A stretch of 64,000 nt of DNA from contig CAMCPL010000009.1 of NCBI GenBank assembly GCA_945876745.1, positions 1 through 64,000 of the forward strand. Direction: 5' to 3'. This DNA comes from an uncultured Clostridia bacterium (GTDB lineage: Bacteria; Bacillota; Clostridia; Oscillospirales; Acutalibacteraceae). Made by a program: the position numbers and the translations under genes. Positions 33,950 through 42,033 of the stretch are shown piece by piece; position 1 is the stretch's first letter; each line of letters begins with the position of its first letter. The notes below the pieces were generated by a model. That model had not been told where the DNA came from, did not search any database, and saw only the letters and a list, made by a program, of their open reading frames with translations.

Positions 33950-35299
33950 TTAGAACTGCAAATTCTTATTGCCCCAATCAGCGTTAAAAAACATAATGTA
34001 GTAGATTGGTATATAAGTTATTTTGCCGTTTTGTGTGACATTTCTTTCGTTAGATACAACGAATGCTTTTTTGATATGATAATCTTCGTTTTGAACAAAT
34101 GTGTTTAATGCGCTATGCACGGTATAGTCCTTACCGGACTTTACTTCAATCGGTACAGCAGAAAGACTATCATAGTCATCAATAAGATAATCAACTTCAC
34201 CCTTGCTGCGATTGTCATAATAAAATAGCTTATGACCGTGAGCGATTAATTCGCTCGCAACAGCTGTTTCATAAACAGATCCCAGATTGATACTTCTCTC
34301 ATCATTCAGCACAGCTCGGATGTTATTTCCGTAAAGAATGCCCGTAAGAATACCGACATCATTCAGATAAAGTTTAAGCAGATTCTTTCCGGTAGATTCG
34401 ATCAGGGGGAATGTCGGATTAGAAATCGCCTGAACATTCAGTGCGATACCTGCGCTTATAAGATAATCGAATTCATCGGCATAATTATTGAACGTCTTAC
34501 CCCTCTTGTTCTCAATGCTTTGTACAACAATTCTTTTTTTCTTATTCTCCATATTAGAGGGGATAAGGTCATAAATTCTACGAATCTTCAATTTCATTTC
34601 ATCATCATATTTTGAAGCATCTGCAGCATAGTAATCGTGAATTTCATCTTGTATATCGCGGACTGCTTGAATGTTTTTTGTTTCAAGATAGGCGTTAACC
34701 GCATCGGGCAATCCGCCTACAAGCAAGAATTTGCGGAATAAATCCAGCATTTTATTGTGCATGGACTCATCTAATGCTTCAAATCGTTCAAACTTTTTGC
34801 GCATTGAGGAAATCGCAAGTTCGTTCATTCCGTTAGCATAAAGAAATTCCTCAAAATCCAGCGGGAACATTCTAACCTTTCGAATACTGCCCATTGGGAT
34901 TGATGTGGTTTGCGATAGCGTAACACCTAAAAGCGATCCGCTTGCAATATAAGTGAACTTATTATCCTGCGACAAAAATTTGAGCAGAGTGAGTAAATGA
35001 GGATAGACTTGAATTTCATCAATAAAAATCAGAGTGTTTTCTTTATTCTTCATTTTATTTCCTGCAAGCATACTGACTTGCAGATAAAAATCTTCTACGG
35101 TTTTAGTATTTTCAAAAAGTCGGTCGCCCAAAGAATCGGCAATCATATTGATTTCTATATAGTTTTCAAAAAGTTTTTTACCTACATGGTTAATGATATA
35201 GGTTTTGCCAATCTGACGGGCGCCGTCGATTAAAAGAATCTTTTTAGAATCAGATTTTAAATGCTCTTCAATGAGAGATTCTATCTTACGATATAGCAT
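33950..35299 (-). CDS. AAA ATPase with DUF4143 domain
   Basis: 449 residues from ATG 35299 (SD GGAGG); the longer frame to 35359 has no SD. N-terminal AAA_14 domain with Walker A LIDGARQIGKT at about 23-33 and Walker B LIFIDEIQVYP near 90-100, arginine-finger region after it, then the DUF4143 domain with the typical YDNRSKGEVDYLID and VPIEVKSGKDY (about 375-405), a PD-(D/E)xK-like arrangement. The family is abundant in gut anaerobes, often in many copies, and is of unknown function; links to defence have been proposed. It stands alone at the right end of the proposed element. Confidence 0.85.
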   Translation of the reverse strand: MLYRKIESLIEEHLKSDSKKILLIDGARQIGKTYIINHVGKKLFENYIEINMIADSLGDRLFENTKTVEDFYLQVSMLAGNKMKNKENTLIFIDEIQVYPHLLTLLKFLSQDNKFTYIASGSLLGVTLSQTTSIPMGSIRKVRMFPLDFEEFLYANGMNELAISSMRKKFERFEALDESMHNKMLDLFRKFLLVGGLPDAVNAYLETKNIQAVRDIQDEIHDYYAADASKYDDEMKLKIRRIYDLIPSNMENKKKRIVVQSIENKRGKTFNNYADEFDYLISAGIALNVQAISNPTFPLIESTGKNLLKLYLNDVGILTGILYGNNIRAVLNDERSINLGSVYETAVASELIAHGHKLFYYDNRSKGEVDYLIDDYDSLSAVPIEVKSGKDYTVHSALNTFVQNEDYHIKKAFVVSNERNVTQNGKITYIPIYYIMFFNADWGNKNLQF

Positions 35300-35779
35300 A
35301 AAAATTCCTCCGTCAAAACTTTTCAAATGTATTATAGCACAATAATATTGACATTTCAATATAAAACCGCAATATTATTTATGACATTTCAAAGTTAGAA
35401 GATGAAAATTTCAGCTAAAATGAGTAAATCTTATATTTTAGCCGGGGCTTTGTGTTATCAGTGTGTAAAACAAATTATCACTTTCAAGAAGAATTAACCA
35501 ACACGATTTTGGGTGTTGTCCGGCTCAACCGGTGTTTTTCTTGCACTGCCAAACAGGTGATTTTGGAGTCAAAATAGGCGTAGTTCTATAAAAAAATCTA
35601 ATAGACTTTTCCAAAAATCCATTAGAACTCGGCGAAATCGGAGAAGACTTTTAGACCCTGATTTTCACTGCTTTTTTGGATATAAAAACCGAAAGAACCC
35701 TTAAAACATCGGTGCTTTCGGGGTTCTCTTTATCTCCTTTATCTTCCGTTAAATTCCGCTAAGTTCGTTTTTTGACACT
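35300..35779. other. Gene-free right end of the proposed element
   Basis: No supported gene. It holds an inverted repeat with GAACCC/GGGTTC arms (35692-35731) and, next to the tRNA piece, TTTTTGACAC (35769-35778), which also occurs at 14023-14032. Confidence 0.5.
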
Positions 35780-35838
35780 TGACTCGAAATCAGTTAGGGA
35801 GCAATCCCCCGCGAGTTCGAATCTCGCCGTCTCCGCCA
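35780..35838 (+). pseudogene. Displaced 3' part of a tRNA-Ser gene (attR-like)
   Basis: Anticodon loop CTCGAAA, a variable arm with GGGA/TCCCC, T-arm GCGAG-TTCGAAT-CTCGC, acceptor 3' strand CGTCTCC and GCCA are all present, but no D-arm or acceptor 5' strand precedes them. The acceptor strand equals that of the tRNA-Ser at 14196. The first 13 bases equal 14226-14238. This is what remains at the far junction when an element enters a tRNA gene at the anticodon loop. Confidence 0.8.
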
Positions 35839-35875
35839 AAAAAGCCTACAAACGAAATCGTTTGCAGGCTTTTTC
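35838..35875. terminator. Bidirectional terminator
   Basis: AAGCCTACAAACGA / TCGTTTGCAGGCTT (one mismatch) flanked by A and T runs, between the tRNA piece and the end of the symporter gene. Confidence 0.85.
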
Positions 35876-35880
35876 TTATA

Positions 35881-37374
35881 TTATTTTTCCGAATTTTGCT
35901 TTACATAAGGCGATTTGCCGGATTCGGGTAATGAGTTACGGCGAGCATTGAGGTCGCTTTCGACAAGCGCTCTTTTTTCCTTTGTGTAATCAACAAACAA
36001 AAGCGGAATTATGAACAGTACGCTCGCTATTGCAGGGGTCAGAACAACAAGCGGCCATATCCAGCTGTCAAAGGCGGCGGTTTGAGTTCCGATATAAACC
36101 TCGGCGTTATCTATTGCTCTATATCCCAAAAGATGCAACGCAAGGGTTGCCAGTCCGGAGGTTATTCCGCTTGAAATTTTAGTAAACGAGGTTTGCATAG
36201 AAAAGGTAATACCCTCGGTTCTCTTGCCTGTTTTCCACTCCATATAGTCGATACTGTCGCAGAAAATTGAGGTCTGTGCGATTGACGACGCACCTGACGG
36301 AATACTGCCTATACCAATAATGATCATAGACAGCCAAAGCTTTTTGCCCTCAAAGCCTACGAAAAATGCTACAGTTCTTGCAACAATGTTGAATATTTGA
36401 ATGAAAATAAGCACATTTCGGTAGCCGCCGAGCCATCTTTTCATTTGGTCGGCAAAAAGCATACCGATAAAGCTCGGAAGTCCCGTAACAATAAAATAGA
36501 TAGTAGTAAGACCAAGTGCGCCAATAAGACCGTTGCCCAAAAAATCACCGGGTATTTCGTACTTAAAGAAATATGTAACAAGTGAAATGCCGAATCCCAG
36601 TGAGCCGAACAGATTAGAGAGCGTAACAAGCAAAAGCATTTTATTCTTAAACAAAAGCAAAAAGCTTTCACGCAGAGTTTCCTGCTGTTCCTCTTTCACA
36701 ACGGTAATTCTTTCTTTTACGTAGCTGCAACGATAGCTGAGCATTGCGCCGCCCAAGCCGAAAATAACGGCAAAAACGAGAGTTACGAGTGCCATACTCA
36801 TACCGAAGGAATTTGCAATCATTTCAAGCGCCATAGGAATAACGGTACTGAATGCGCCGTAAACAATGCTTCCGATAGTTCTTGACCATTGAACAAATCT
36901 GTCTCTTTCTGACGAATTGGGAGAAACGGTTGCGGTAATTCCCCACACGCTGACATCCTGAACGGTATATGCCAAATCCCAGCAAATATACATAATGATG
37001 AAATACGACACTCTCAGCCAAAGTAAATTATCATCGGTACTGAACACGAGGAAAAGAAAGACTGTGAACACGCCGACAGGAAGCGGAGTATATTTCAAAA
37101 ACGGTCGCAGCTTTTCGCCGTTTGCAAATGTATGACGGTCGATAAACGAGCCGACAATCGGGTCATTTATTCCGTCCCACACCTTCATAACAATAAGCAA
37201 AACCGAAACAGTGAGTGCAGGAAACAGAGCAATATCCGTCATAAAATACGTAAAAAACGAGCCGCCTATGAGCGAATAAACAAGATTTTGACCCGCAAGA
37301 CCCGAAAGAAAGTTTACTAATTCCTTTTTCTCAACATATTTCTTTTGAGAATTATCAATCAAATTTTCAGCCAT
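35881..37374 (-). CDS. GPH-family sugar:cation symporter (MelB-like)
   Basis: 497 residues with about twelve membrane segments and the marks of the glycoside-pentoside-hexuronide:cation symporter family: KVWDGINDPIVGSFIDR near 65-82 (the Asp-rich loop after helix 2) and the LRPFLKY segment that follows. It brings a sugar or glycoside in with Na+ or H+; the substrate cannot be read. The start has AGGTGG as SD. It stands alone, downstream (as transcribed) of pheT and its terminator. A glycosidase gene (beta-mannosidase) lies 8 kb away but is not linked by operon. Confidence 0.88.
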   Translation of the reverse strand: MAENLIDNSQKKYVEKKELVNFLSGLAGQNLVYSLIGGSFFTYFMTDIALFPALTVSVLLIVMKVWDGINDPIVGSFIDRHTFANGEKLRPFLKYTPLPVGVFTVFLFLVFSTDDNLLWLRVSYFIIMYICWDLAYTVQDVSVWGITATVSPNSSERDRFVQWSRTIGSIVYGAFSTVIPMALEMIANSFGMSMALVTLVFAVIFGLGGAMLSYRCSYVKERITVVKEEQQETLRESFLLLFKNKMLLLVTLSNLFGSLGFGISLVTYFFKYEIPGDFLGNGLIGALGLTTIYFIVTGLPSFIGMLFADQMKRWLGGYRNVLIFIQIFNIVARTVAFFVGFEGKKLWLSMIIIGIGSIPSGASSIAQTSIFCDSIDYMEWKTGKRTEGITFSMQTSFTKISSGITSGLATLALHLLGYRAIDNAEVYIGTQTAAFDSWIWPLVVLTPAIASVLFIIPLLFVDYTKEKRALVESDLNARRNSLPESGKSPYVKQNSEK

Positions 37375-37466
37375 AACAGCACCACCTTTTAGTAAATTAT
37401 ATCATATTATCAGGAAATATCAAATACTTTTTTGGTGAAAAACAACAATTAGCCATTATAAAAAAA

Positions 37467-37498
37467 CACTCTCTGTGCCGTTGAGCGCAGAGAGCGTT
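37467..37498 (-). terminator. Terminator of pheST
   Basis: On the - strand ACGCTCTCTGCGC...GAGAGTGT forms a hairpin followed by TTTTTTTATAAT, right behind the pheT stop. Confidence 0.8.
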
Positions 37499-37506
37499 TA
37501 GAAATA

Positions 37507-39873
37507 TCAACCTTTTAGAGAAATATTCTTTTCCTTAAGGGCGTTTATTATTTTATCGGTAACCTCCTGAACTTCCTCACGGGTGAGAGTTTTTTCAGGA
37601 TGCGCAAAGGTCAGACGGGTGGTTATTGATTTTGTTCCGTCTGCTTCGTCATCATAGATATCGGTTACCTCAATTTTCTTTATGAGCGAACTGTTCACAA
37701 GTTTGACTGCCTCGGCAATAGGAGCAAACCTTTGAGATACGAACGAAAGGTCAATTTCCATTTCGGGGAACTTCGACGGTTCCTCATAAGAGATCGAAGC
37801 GTTCTCTATTTTCGCAAACTTTCCAACATCAATTTGAGCAAAAACGATAGCAGCCTTTTTGTCTATCTTCTTCGATACGGCAGGATGAGCAATACCGATT
37901 TCACCGATTTCAACACCGTCGCAGAAAATTTTGTTAAGATTTCTCGGATGCTGGTAATCCTTTGTTGCCTGCTTCGCTTCAAAAGTCAAAGGCTTATGCT
38001 TAATATCGTCGGACATTGTTGCAAGAATATCACGCAAATGATAATAAAGAGAAGCAACGTTTTGAGTCTTGCTGAACAATGTTACGGCAAGCATCTTGTT
38101 TTCTACGCAAAGATTGTTTTCATCAACTGCGCTTACAACTCTGCCAATCTCGAAAATACCGAAGTTCGGTGAGAACGAGGTATTACTCTTTATTTGACAT
38201 AGCTGGGTCGGAATAATCGAATCACGTATAGTTTCGATATTCGGATTCGTTGCACCCTCAAGTTTAATTACGCCGCTCGGCTCAAGTCCGATTGCTTTAA
38301 GCTCGTCGTAATAGCTCCAAACGTAGGAATGAAGCTCGTGAAGTGAAAAGCTCTTGACAAGCAAGTCCTTAATTCTGTCCTCAACCGTCTTTTCAATATC
38401 GGGCTTTACAGGATAAAGCGGAGCGTTTGCGGTATTAATCTCAAAATTATCATAGCCGTAAATACGTGTGATTTCTTCGATAATATCAGCCTTAATGGTA
38501 ACGTCCTTCGTTGCTCTCCAAGATGGAACAACAACGCTGAAATCATCGTTACTTTCGCTTGCTTCAAAGCCGAGAGAAGCAAGGGTTTTAAGAATTGTTT
38601 CATTAGGAATGTTAATACCCGTATACTTATCAACAAAAGCCTTATCAAATTCGAGCTCAATCTTAGGATAGTGATAAGCGTAGTCGTCGGTAAGTGATGA
38701 AACGACCTTAACCTCGCTGTCGGAGTCCTGAAGCAATTTTACAAATCTTGCGATTGCAACGGTTGTCATTTCAGGGTCAAGGCTCTTTTCGTATCTCATA
38801 GAAGCATCTGTTCTGTGGGAAAGGCGAACGGTTGATTTACGGATTGAAGCGGCGTCAAAGGTAGCAGATTCAAGAGTAAGAGTTGTAGTATCGTCAACGA
38901 TTTCGCTGTCAAGACCGCCCATAATACCTGCGATGGCAACAGGAGTATTATCCGAGCAAATCATAAGTGTGTTTTCGTCGATATTACGCTCGACACCGTC
39001 AAGAGTTTGGAATGTAAACGGCTCATCAAAGCGCTTAATTCTAATCTTTTCTACCTTACGGCTATCGAACGCATGCATAGGCTGTCCCATTTCAAGCATA
39101 AGATAGTTAGTTAGATCGGCAAGGAAATTGATTGCTCTCATACCGCAGTAATAAAGGCGAATACGCATATTAACAGGCGACACGCTTCTGTTTACATTTT
39201 CAATCTGCATACAGGAATATCTCTGACATAGAGGATCTTCGATTTTCATATCAACCTTTGGCAGATTGTCGTATTTTGCAGTATCAATGACATCAAGCGG
39301 CTTCAATTCTCTGCCTGCAAGGGCTGCAAATTCACGGGCAATTCCGTAATGTCCCCATAAATCAGGGCGGTTTGTAAGCGACTTATTATCAACCTCAAAA
39401 ATAATATCGTCGATAGCGTAAACATCTTTAAGGTCGGTACCGTTTGGAATATCGTCGGTAATCTCCATAATACCGCTGTTATCGTCGGAAATACCGATTT
39501 CCTTTTCACTGCAGCACATACCGCAGGAGGTATAGCCAGCAAGTTTACGGGGTGCAATCTCAATTTCTCCGAGCTTTGCGCCGACCTTTGCGAACGCCGT
39601 TTTCATACCGACTCTTACATTCGGTGCGCCGCAAACAACGTCTGTCAGCTCGCTCTCGCCTGCGTCAACCTTCAAAAGGTGGAGCTTCTTTGAATCGGGA
39701 TGAGGCTCAACAGATTTAATTTCGGCAACAACAACGCCCGATAAATCTTCACCCTTGAAAAATATTTCATTCTCAACCTCGGCGGTTGAAAGAGAAAACT
39801 GATTAATCAATTTCAGCTTATCAAGTCCGGACAAATCAACGAAGTCCGAAATCCAATTCATAGATAAAAACAT
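37507..39873 (-). CDS. pheT: Phenylalanine-tRNA ligase beta subunit
   Basis: 788 residues, standard bacterial length. Order: N-terminal EMAP-like tRNA-binding domain (VVVAEIKSVEPHPDSKKL near 47-64), B3/B4 editing region (about 200-375), B5 domain (about 400-475), the catalytic-like core, and the C-terminal FDX-ACB anticodon-binding domain (FPEMEIDLSFV near 697). With PheS it forms the alpha2-beta2 enzyme that charges tRNA-Phe. It lies 17 bases after pheS and shares its T-box-controlled transcript. Confidence 0.97.
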   Translation of the reverse strand: MFLSMNWISDFVDLSGLDKLKLINQFSLSTAEVENEIFFKGEDLSGVVVAEIKSVEPHPDSKKLHLLKVDAGESELTDVVCGAPNVRVGMKTAFAKVGAKLGEIEIAPRKLAGYTSCGMCCSEKEIGISDDNSGIMEITDDIPNGTDLKDVYAIDDIIFEVDNKSLTNRPDLWGHYGIAREFAALAGRELKPLDVIDTAKYDNLPKVDMKIEDPLCQRYSCMQIENVNRSVSPVNMRIRLYYCGMRAINFLADLTNYLMLEMGQPMHAFDSRKVEKIRIKRFDEPFTFQTLDGVERNIDENTLMICSDNTPVAIAGIMGGLDSEIVDDTTTLTLESATFDAASIRKSTVRLSHRTDASMRYEKSLDPEMTTVAIARFVKLLQDSDSEVKVVSSLTDDYAYHYPKIELEFDKAFVDKYTGINIPNETILKTLASLGFEASESNDDFSVVVPSWRATKDVTIKADIIEEITRIYGYDNFEINTANAPLYPVKPDIEKTVEDRIKDLLVKSFSLHELHSYVWSYYDELKAIGLEPSGVIKLEGATNPNIETIRDSIIPTQLCQIKSNTSFSPNFGIFEIGRVVSAVDENNLCVENKMLAVTLFSKTQNVASLYYHLRDILATMSDDIKHKPLTFEAKQATKDYQHPRNLNKIFCDGVEIGEIGIAHPAVSKKIDKKAAIVFAQIDVGKFAKIENASISYEEPSKFPEMEIDLSFVSQRFAPIAEAVKLVNSSLIKKIEVTDIYDDEADGTKSITTRLTFAHPEKTLTREEVQEVTDKIINALKEKNISLKG

Positions 39874-39890
39874 AATGTCACTCCCCTTTC

Positions 39891-40943
39891 TTATTCATCA
39901 TCGGTGAACTGGCTCATAGCCTTTAGGCTGCCGCCATTCAAATCACGAATATCCTTAATACCGTATTTCATCATAACAAGTCTTGTAAGACCCAAGCCAA
40001 AGGCAAAGCCTGTGTATTCTTCGGGGTCAACACCGCCCATACGAAGCACCTCAGGGTGAATCATACCGCAGGGGCAAAGCTCAAGCCAACCGCTGTGCTT
40101 ACAGCTCGGACAGCCCTCGCCGCCGCAAATAAGACAGCTTATATCAAGCTCGAAGCCCGGTTCAACGAACGGGAAGAATCCCGGACGAAGTCTAACCTTA
40201 ATATCCTTTTCAAATACCTGTGAAAGCATTGTCTTCATAAAGTAAATAAGGTTTGAAATAGAAATATCCTTGCCGACCATCATACCCTCCATTTGGAAGA
40301 AAGTATTTTCGTGACAGGCGTCGGTTGCTTCATTTCTGAAGCATCTACCGGGGAAAATTGCTTTAATAGGTGTGCCGTTTTCAATCAGCGCGTCCTTGTA
40401 TTTACGCAAAATTGCGTTTTGAGCCGCCGAGGTTTGCGACTTCAAAAGCTGACCGTTCGTGAGATAATAGGTATCCTGCATATCACGTGCAGGGTGGTCC
40501 TTCGGTACATTAACAGCCTCGAAGCACTCATAGTCGGTTACAACCTCCGGATAGTCCTCAACAGTAAAGCCCATTGACTTGAATATCTGCTCACATCTGC
40601 GCTGAACAAGAGTTACAGGGTGATACGAACCTTGGCTGAGCTTTGCGGGAACAGACAGGTCAAGCTCAGGCATAAGCTCAATTTCCTTTTGAATTTCCTT
40701 TTGCTTCATTTCCGAGGTTTTCTCGGTTATTCTTTGAGCAACGGCTGATTTAAGCTCATTCACTCTCTGACCGAATTCCTTCTTTTCCTCTGCCGTAAGG
40801 CTTTTCATCATTTTCATAAGGTCGGTTACGCTTCCCTTTTTTCCGAGATACGCAACACGAATTTCCTCAAGCTGTGCAAGGTCGGCAATTGAGCCGAGCT
40901 CCTGCTCGAACTTATCCTTAAGCTCTTTAATCTTTTGTTCCAT
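39891..40943 (-). CDS. pheS: Phenylalanine-tRNA ligase alpha subunit
   Basis: 350 residues from ATG 40943 (SD GGAGG); the longer open frame to 41018 runs into the T-box terminator and is not used. An N-terminal coiled-coil arm (1-85) is followed by the class II synthetase core with HPARDMQDTYYL, motif 2 GRCFRNEATDACHENTFFQ, and motif 3 GFAFGLGLTRLVMMKYGI. A CLICGGEGCPSCK insertion with four Cys (about 275-287) may bind zinc, as seen in some bacterial PheS. Transcribed with pheT. Confidence 0.97.
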   Translation of the reverse strand: MEQKIKELKDKFEQELGSIADLAQLEEIRVAYLGKKGSVTDLMKMMKSLTAEEKKEFGQRVNELKSAVAQRITEKTSEMKQKEIQKEIELMPELDLSVPAKLSQGSYHPVTLVQRRCEQIFKSMGFTVEDYPEVVTDYECFEAVNVPKDHPARDMQDTYYLTNGQLLKSQTSAAQNAILRKYKDALIENGTPIKAIFPGRCFRNEATDACHENTFFQMEGMMVGKDISISNLIYFMKTMLSQVFEKDIKVRLRPGFFPFVEPGFELDISCLICGGEGCPSCKHSGWLELCPCGMIHPEVLRMGGVDPEEYTGFAFGLGLTRLVMMKYGIKDIRDLNGGSLKAMSQFTDDE

Positions 40944-40964
40944 AATTCCCTCCGTAAAAAAATA

Positions 40965-41165
40965 AAAACGCCTCAAATAATTGAGACGAAAAATTCCGCG
41001 GTACCACTCAAATTGCACATAAAAAAGTGTGCCTCTCTGCCCTTTAACGCAGGGTTACGCTCTGCTTAGTTTCTCGCAGAGAGCTCGCAGGCTGAAATTC
41101 AACATACGCAGAATGTGTATTTTCACCGACCATACACTCTCTTCAATTCCAATCGCACGTCTACT
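40965..41165 (-). promoter_or_regulatory. T-box riboswitch (phenylalanine) controlling pheST
   Basis: On the - strand an AGAGAG-type box with a stem I leads to a loop where TTC (41094-41096) can serve as Phe specifier; then the T-box core GAGTGGTACCGCGGAA (about 40992-41008) followed by CGTCTC/GAGGCG hairpin and a T run (40965-40990), which is the terminator. Uncharged tRNA-Phe would pair with specifier and T-box to favour the antiterminator. Confidence 0.92.
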
Positions 41166-41198
41166 TACACCTGTTCATTGCCGATACATTTACAATAA

Positions 41199-41227
41199 AT
41201 TATACCCTTTTGCTTCAAACAAGTCAA
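41199..41227 (-). promoter_or_regulatory. Promoter of pheST
   Basis: -35 TTGACT (41227-41222), 17-base spacer, -10 TATAAT (41204-41199), directly upstream of the T-box leader. Confidence 0.88.
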
Positions 41228-41264
41228 GTTTTTTCCGCCATTTATGTAAAAAATAAAAAAAGTA

Positions 41265-41293
41265 TTGAAATTAATATAAAATATGTTTATAAT
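41265..41293 (+). promoter_or_regulatory. Promoter of ireB, divergent from pheST
   Basis: -35 TTGAAA (41265-41270), 17-base spacer, -10 TATAAT (41288-41293). The leader has the palindrome ATACAT-TTATT-ATGTAT. Confidence 0.75.
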
Positions 41294-41353
41294 ATAACTT
41301 GATTTGACATACATTTATTATGTATATGACCGAATTATATGGAGGTGTGTTAA

Positions 41354-41596
41354 TTGAAGGACAAGACTATGACATTCAGGATAGCCAACGAAAACGAGGA
41401 TATCATGAGAGATACATTGACTGCCGTATATGACGCTTTGAAGGAAAAGGGCTACAACCCAATTAACCAAATTGTCGGTTATATTCTTTCGGAGGACCCC
41501 ACATATATTACCACCCACAACAACGCAAGAAGCCTGATTAGAAAAATCGACCGTGATGAGCTGCTTGCTGAAATGGTAAGGTCATACTTGGGATAA
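41354..41596 (+). CDS. ireB: IreB family regulatory phosphoprotein (UPF0297)
   Basis: 80 residues from TTG 41354, with SD GGAGGTG. It is a full-length Ire[41 protein letters not shown], then [14 protein letters not shown]. The threonines near the start (such as those at 5 and 7) match the region phosphorylated by IreK, a PASTA Ser/Thr kinase, in Enterococcus, where IreB tunes cell-wall antibiotic resistance. In many Firmicutes ireB is followed by ruvX and a DUF1292 gene; here the next gene is a different 96-residue protein. Confidence 0.93.
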   Translation: MKDKTMTFRIANENEDIMRDTLTAVYDALKEKGYNPINQIVGYILSEDPTYITTHNNARSLIRKIDRDELLAEMVRSYLG

Positions 41597-41644
41597 CCGA
41601 TAATTCCTAAAAGTCAAAATAAGAATTGAAAAGGAGGGTTACCT

Positions 41645-41935
41645 TTGGCAGAAGAAAAATTTCTCGAATACAAAGGAAGACCTTTGGTTAGGGCAGGAAA
41701 GCAAATCTACTACGGCAGCTTAAACGACCCGTATGTAGTTTATCTCACGATAAAAAACAGCAATGAATTAAAGGATATTACTCTTGCGCAAGAGGTTACA
41801 ATTCAGCTGCTGTCAACCGACGACACTCTGCCGCCGAAGGACAGAATTATCAAAAAGAGCGAAAAAAACGGTCTGTTCGTTGCACTCGATTTAGGAGCTA
41901 CTTGGCTTGAACGCCAGCTCAAAAAAGAAGCATAA
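41645..41935 (+). CDS. Conserved small protein next to ireB
   Basis: 96 residues from TTG 41645 with SD AAGGAGG. No family recognised. It begins EEKFLEYKGRPLVRAGKQIY and is beta-rich in its first two thirds, ending in a short helix (WLERQLKKEA). No signal or membrane segment. The compact build and the position in an ireB operon suggest a housekeeping role; I cannot say more. A terminator follows. Confidence 0.75.
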   Translation: MAEEKFLEYKGRPLVRAGKQIYYGSLNDPYVVYLTIKNSNELKDITLAQEVTIQLLSTDDTLPPKDRIIKKSEKNGLFVALDLGATWLERQLKKEA

Positions 41936-41944
41936 ATCAATTTA

Positions 41945-41977
41945 GGGGCTGTATTTTTCACAGCCCCTTTAATATTG
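41945..41977 (+). terminator. Terminator of the ireB operon
   Basis: AGGGGCTGT / ACAGCCCCT around a 6-base loop, followed by TTAATATTG. Confidence 0.85.
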
Positions 41978-42033
41978 TTTATTCAAATGCAATACGGGAT
42001 TATAGATTAGAAAAATAGTTCGGAGGCAAATTT

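Larger units (their letters stand above)
14226..35792. mobile_element. Proposed integrative mobilizable element in tRNA-Ser
   Basis: Direct repeats TGACTCGAAATCA at 14226-14238 (inside the intact tRNA-Ser) and 35780-35792 (start of a displaced tRNA-Ser 3' part) bound about 21.55 kb. Inside lie a tyrosine integrase, excisionase, relaxase, MobC, RepA-like ATPase, a group II intron, two nuclease/ATPase defence sets and a type III R-M system. No type IV secretion genes are seen, so transfer would need a helper. The integrase lies 7 kb from the left end, which is unusual and suggests a composite or nested origin; sfsA at the left end is normally a core gene. Boundaries are inference. Confidence 0.55.

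Noticed and set aside
14196-35838. Prophage
   Set aside because: No capsid, terminase, portal, tail or lysis genes; the integrase is joined to mobilization genes instead.
14196-35838. Self-transmissible conjugative element
   Set aside because: No VirB4-, VirD4- or other type IV secretion genes are present, only relaxase, MobC and helper genes; mobilizable at most.
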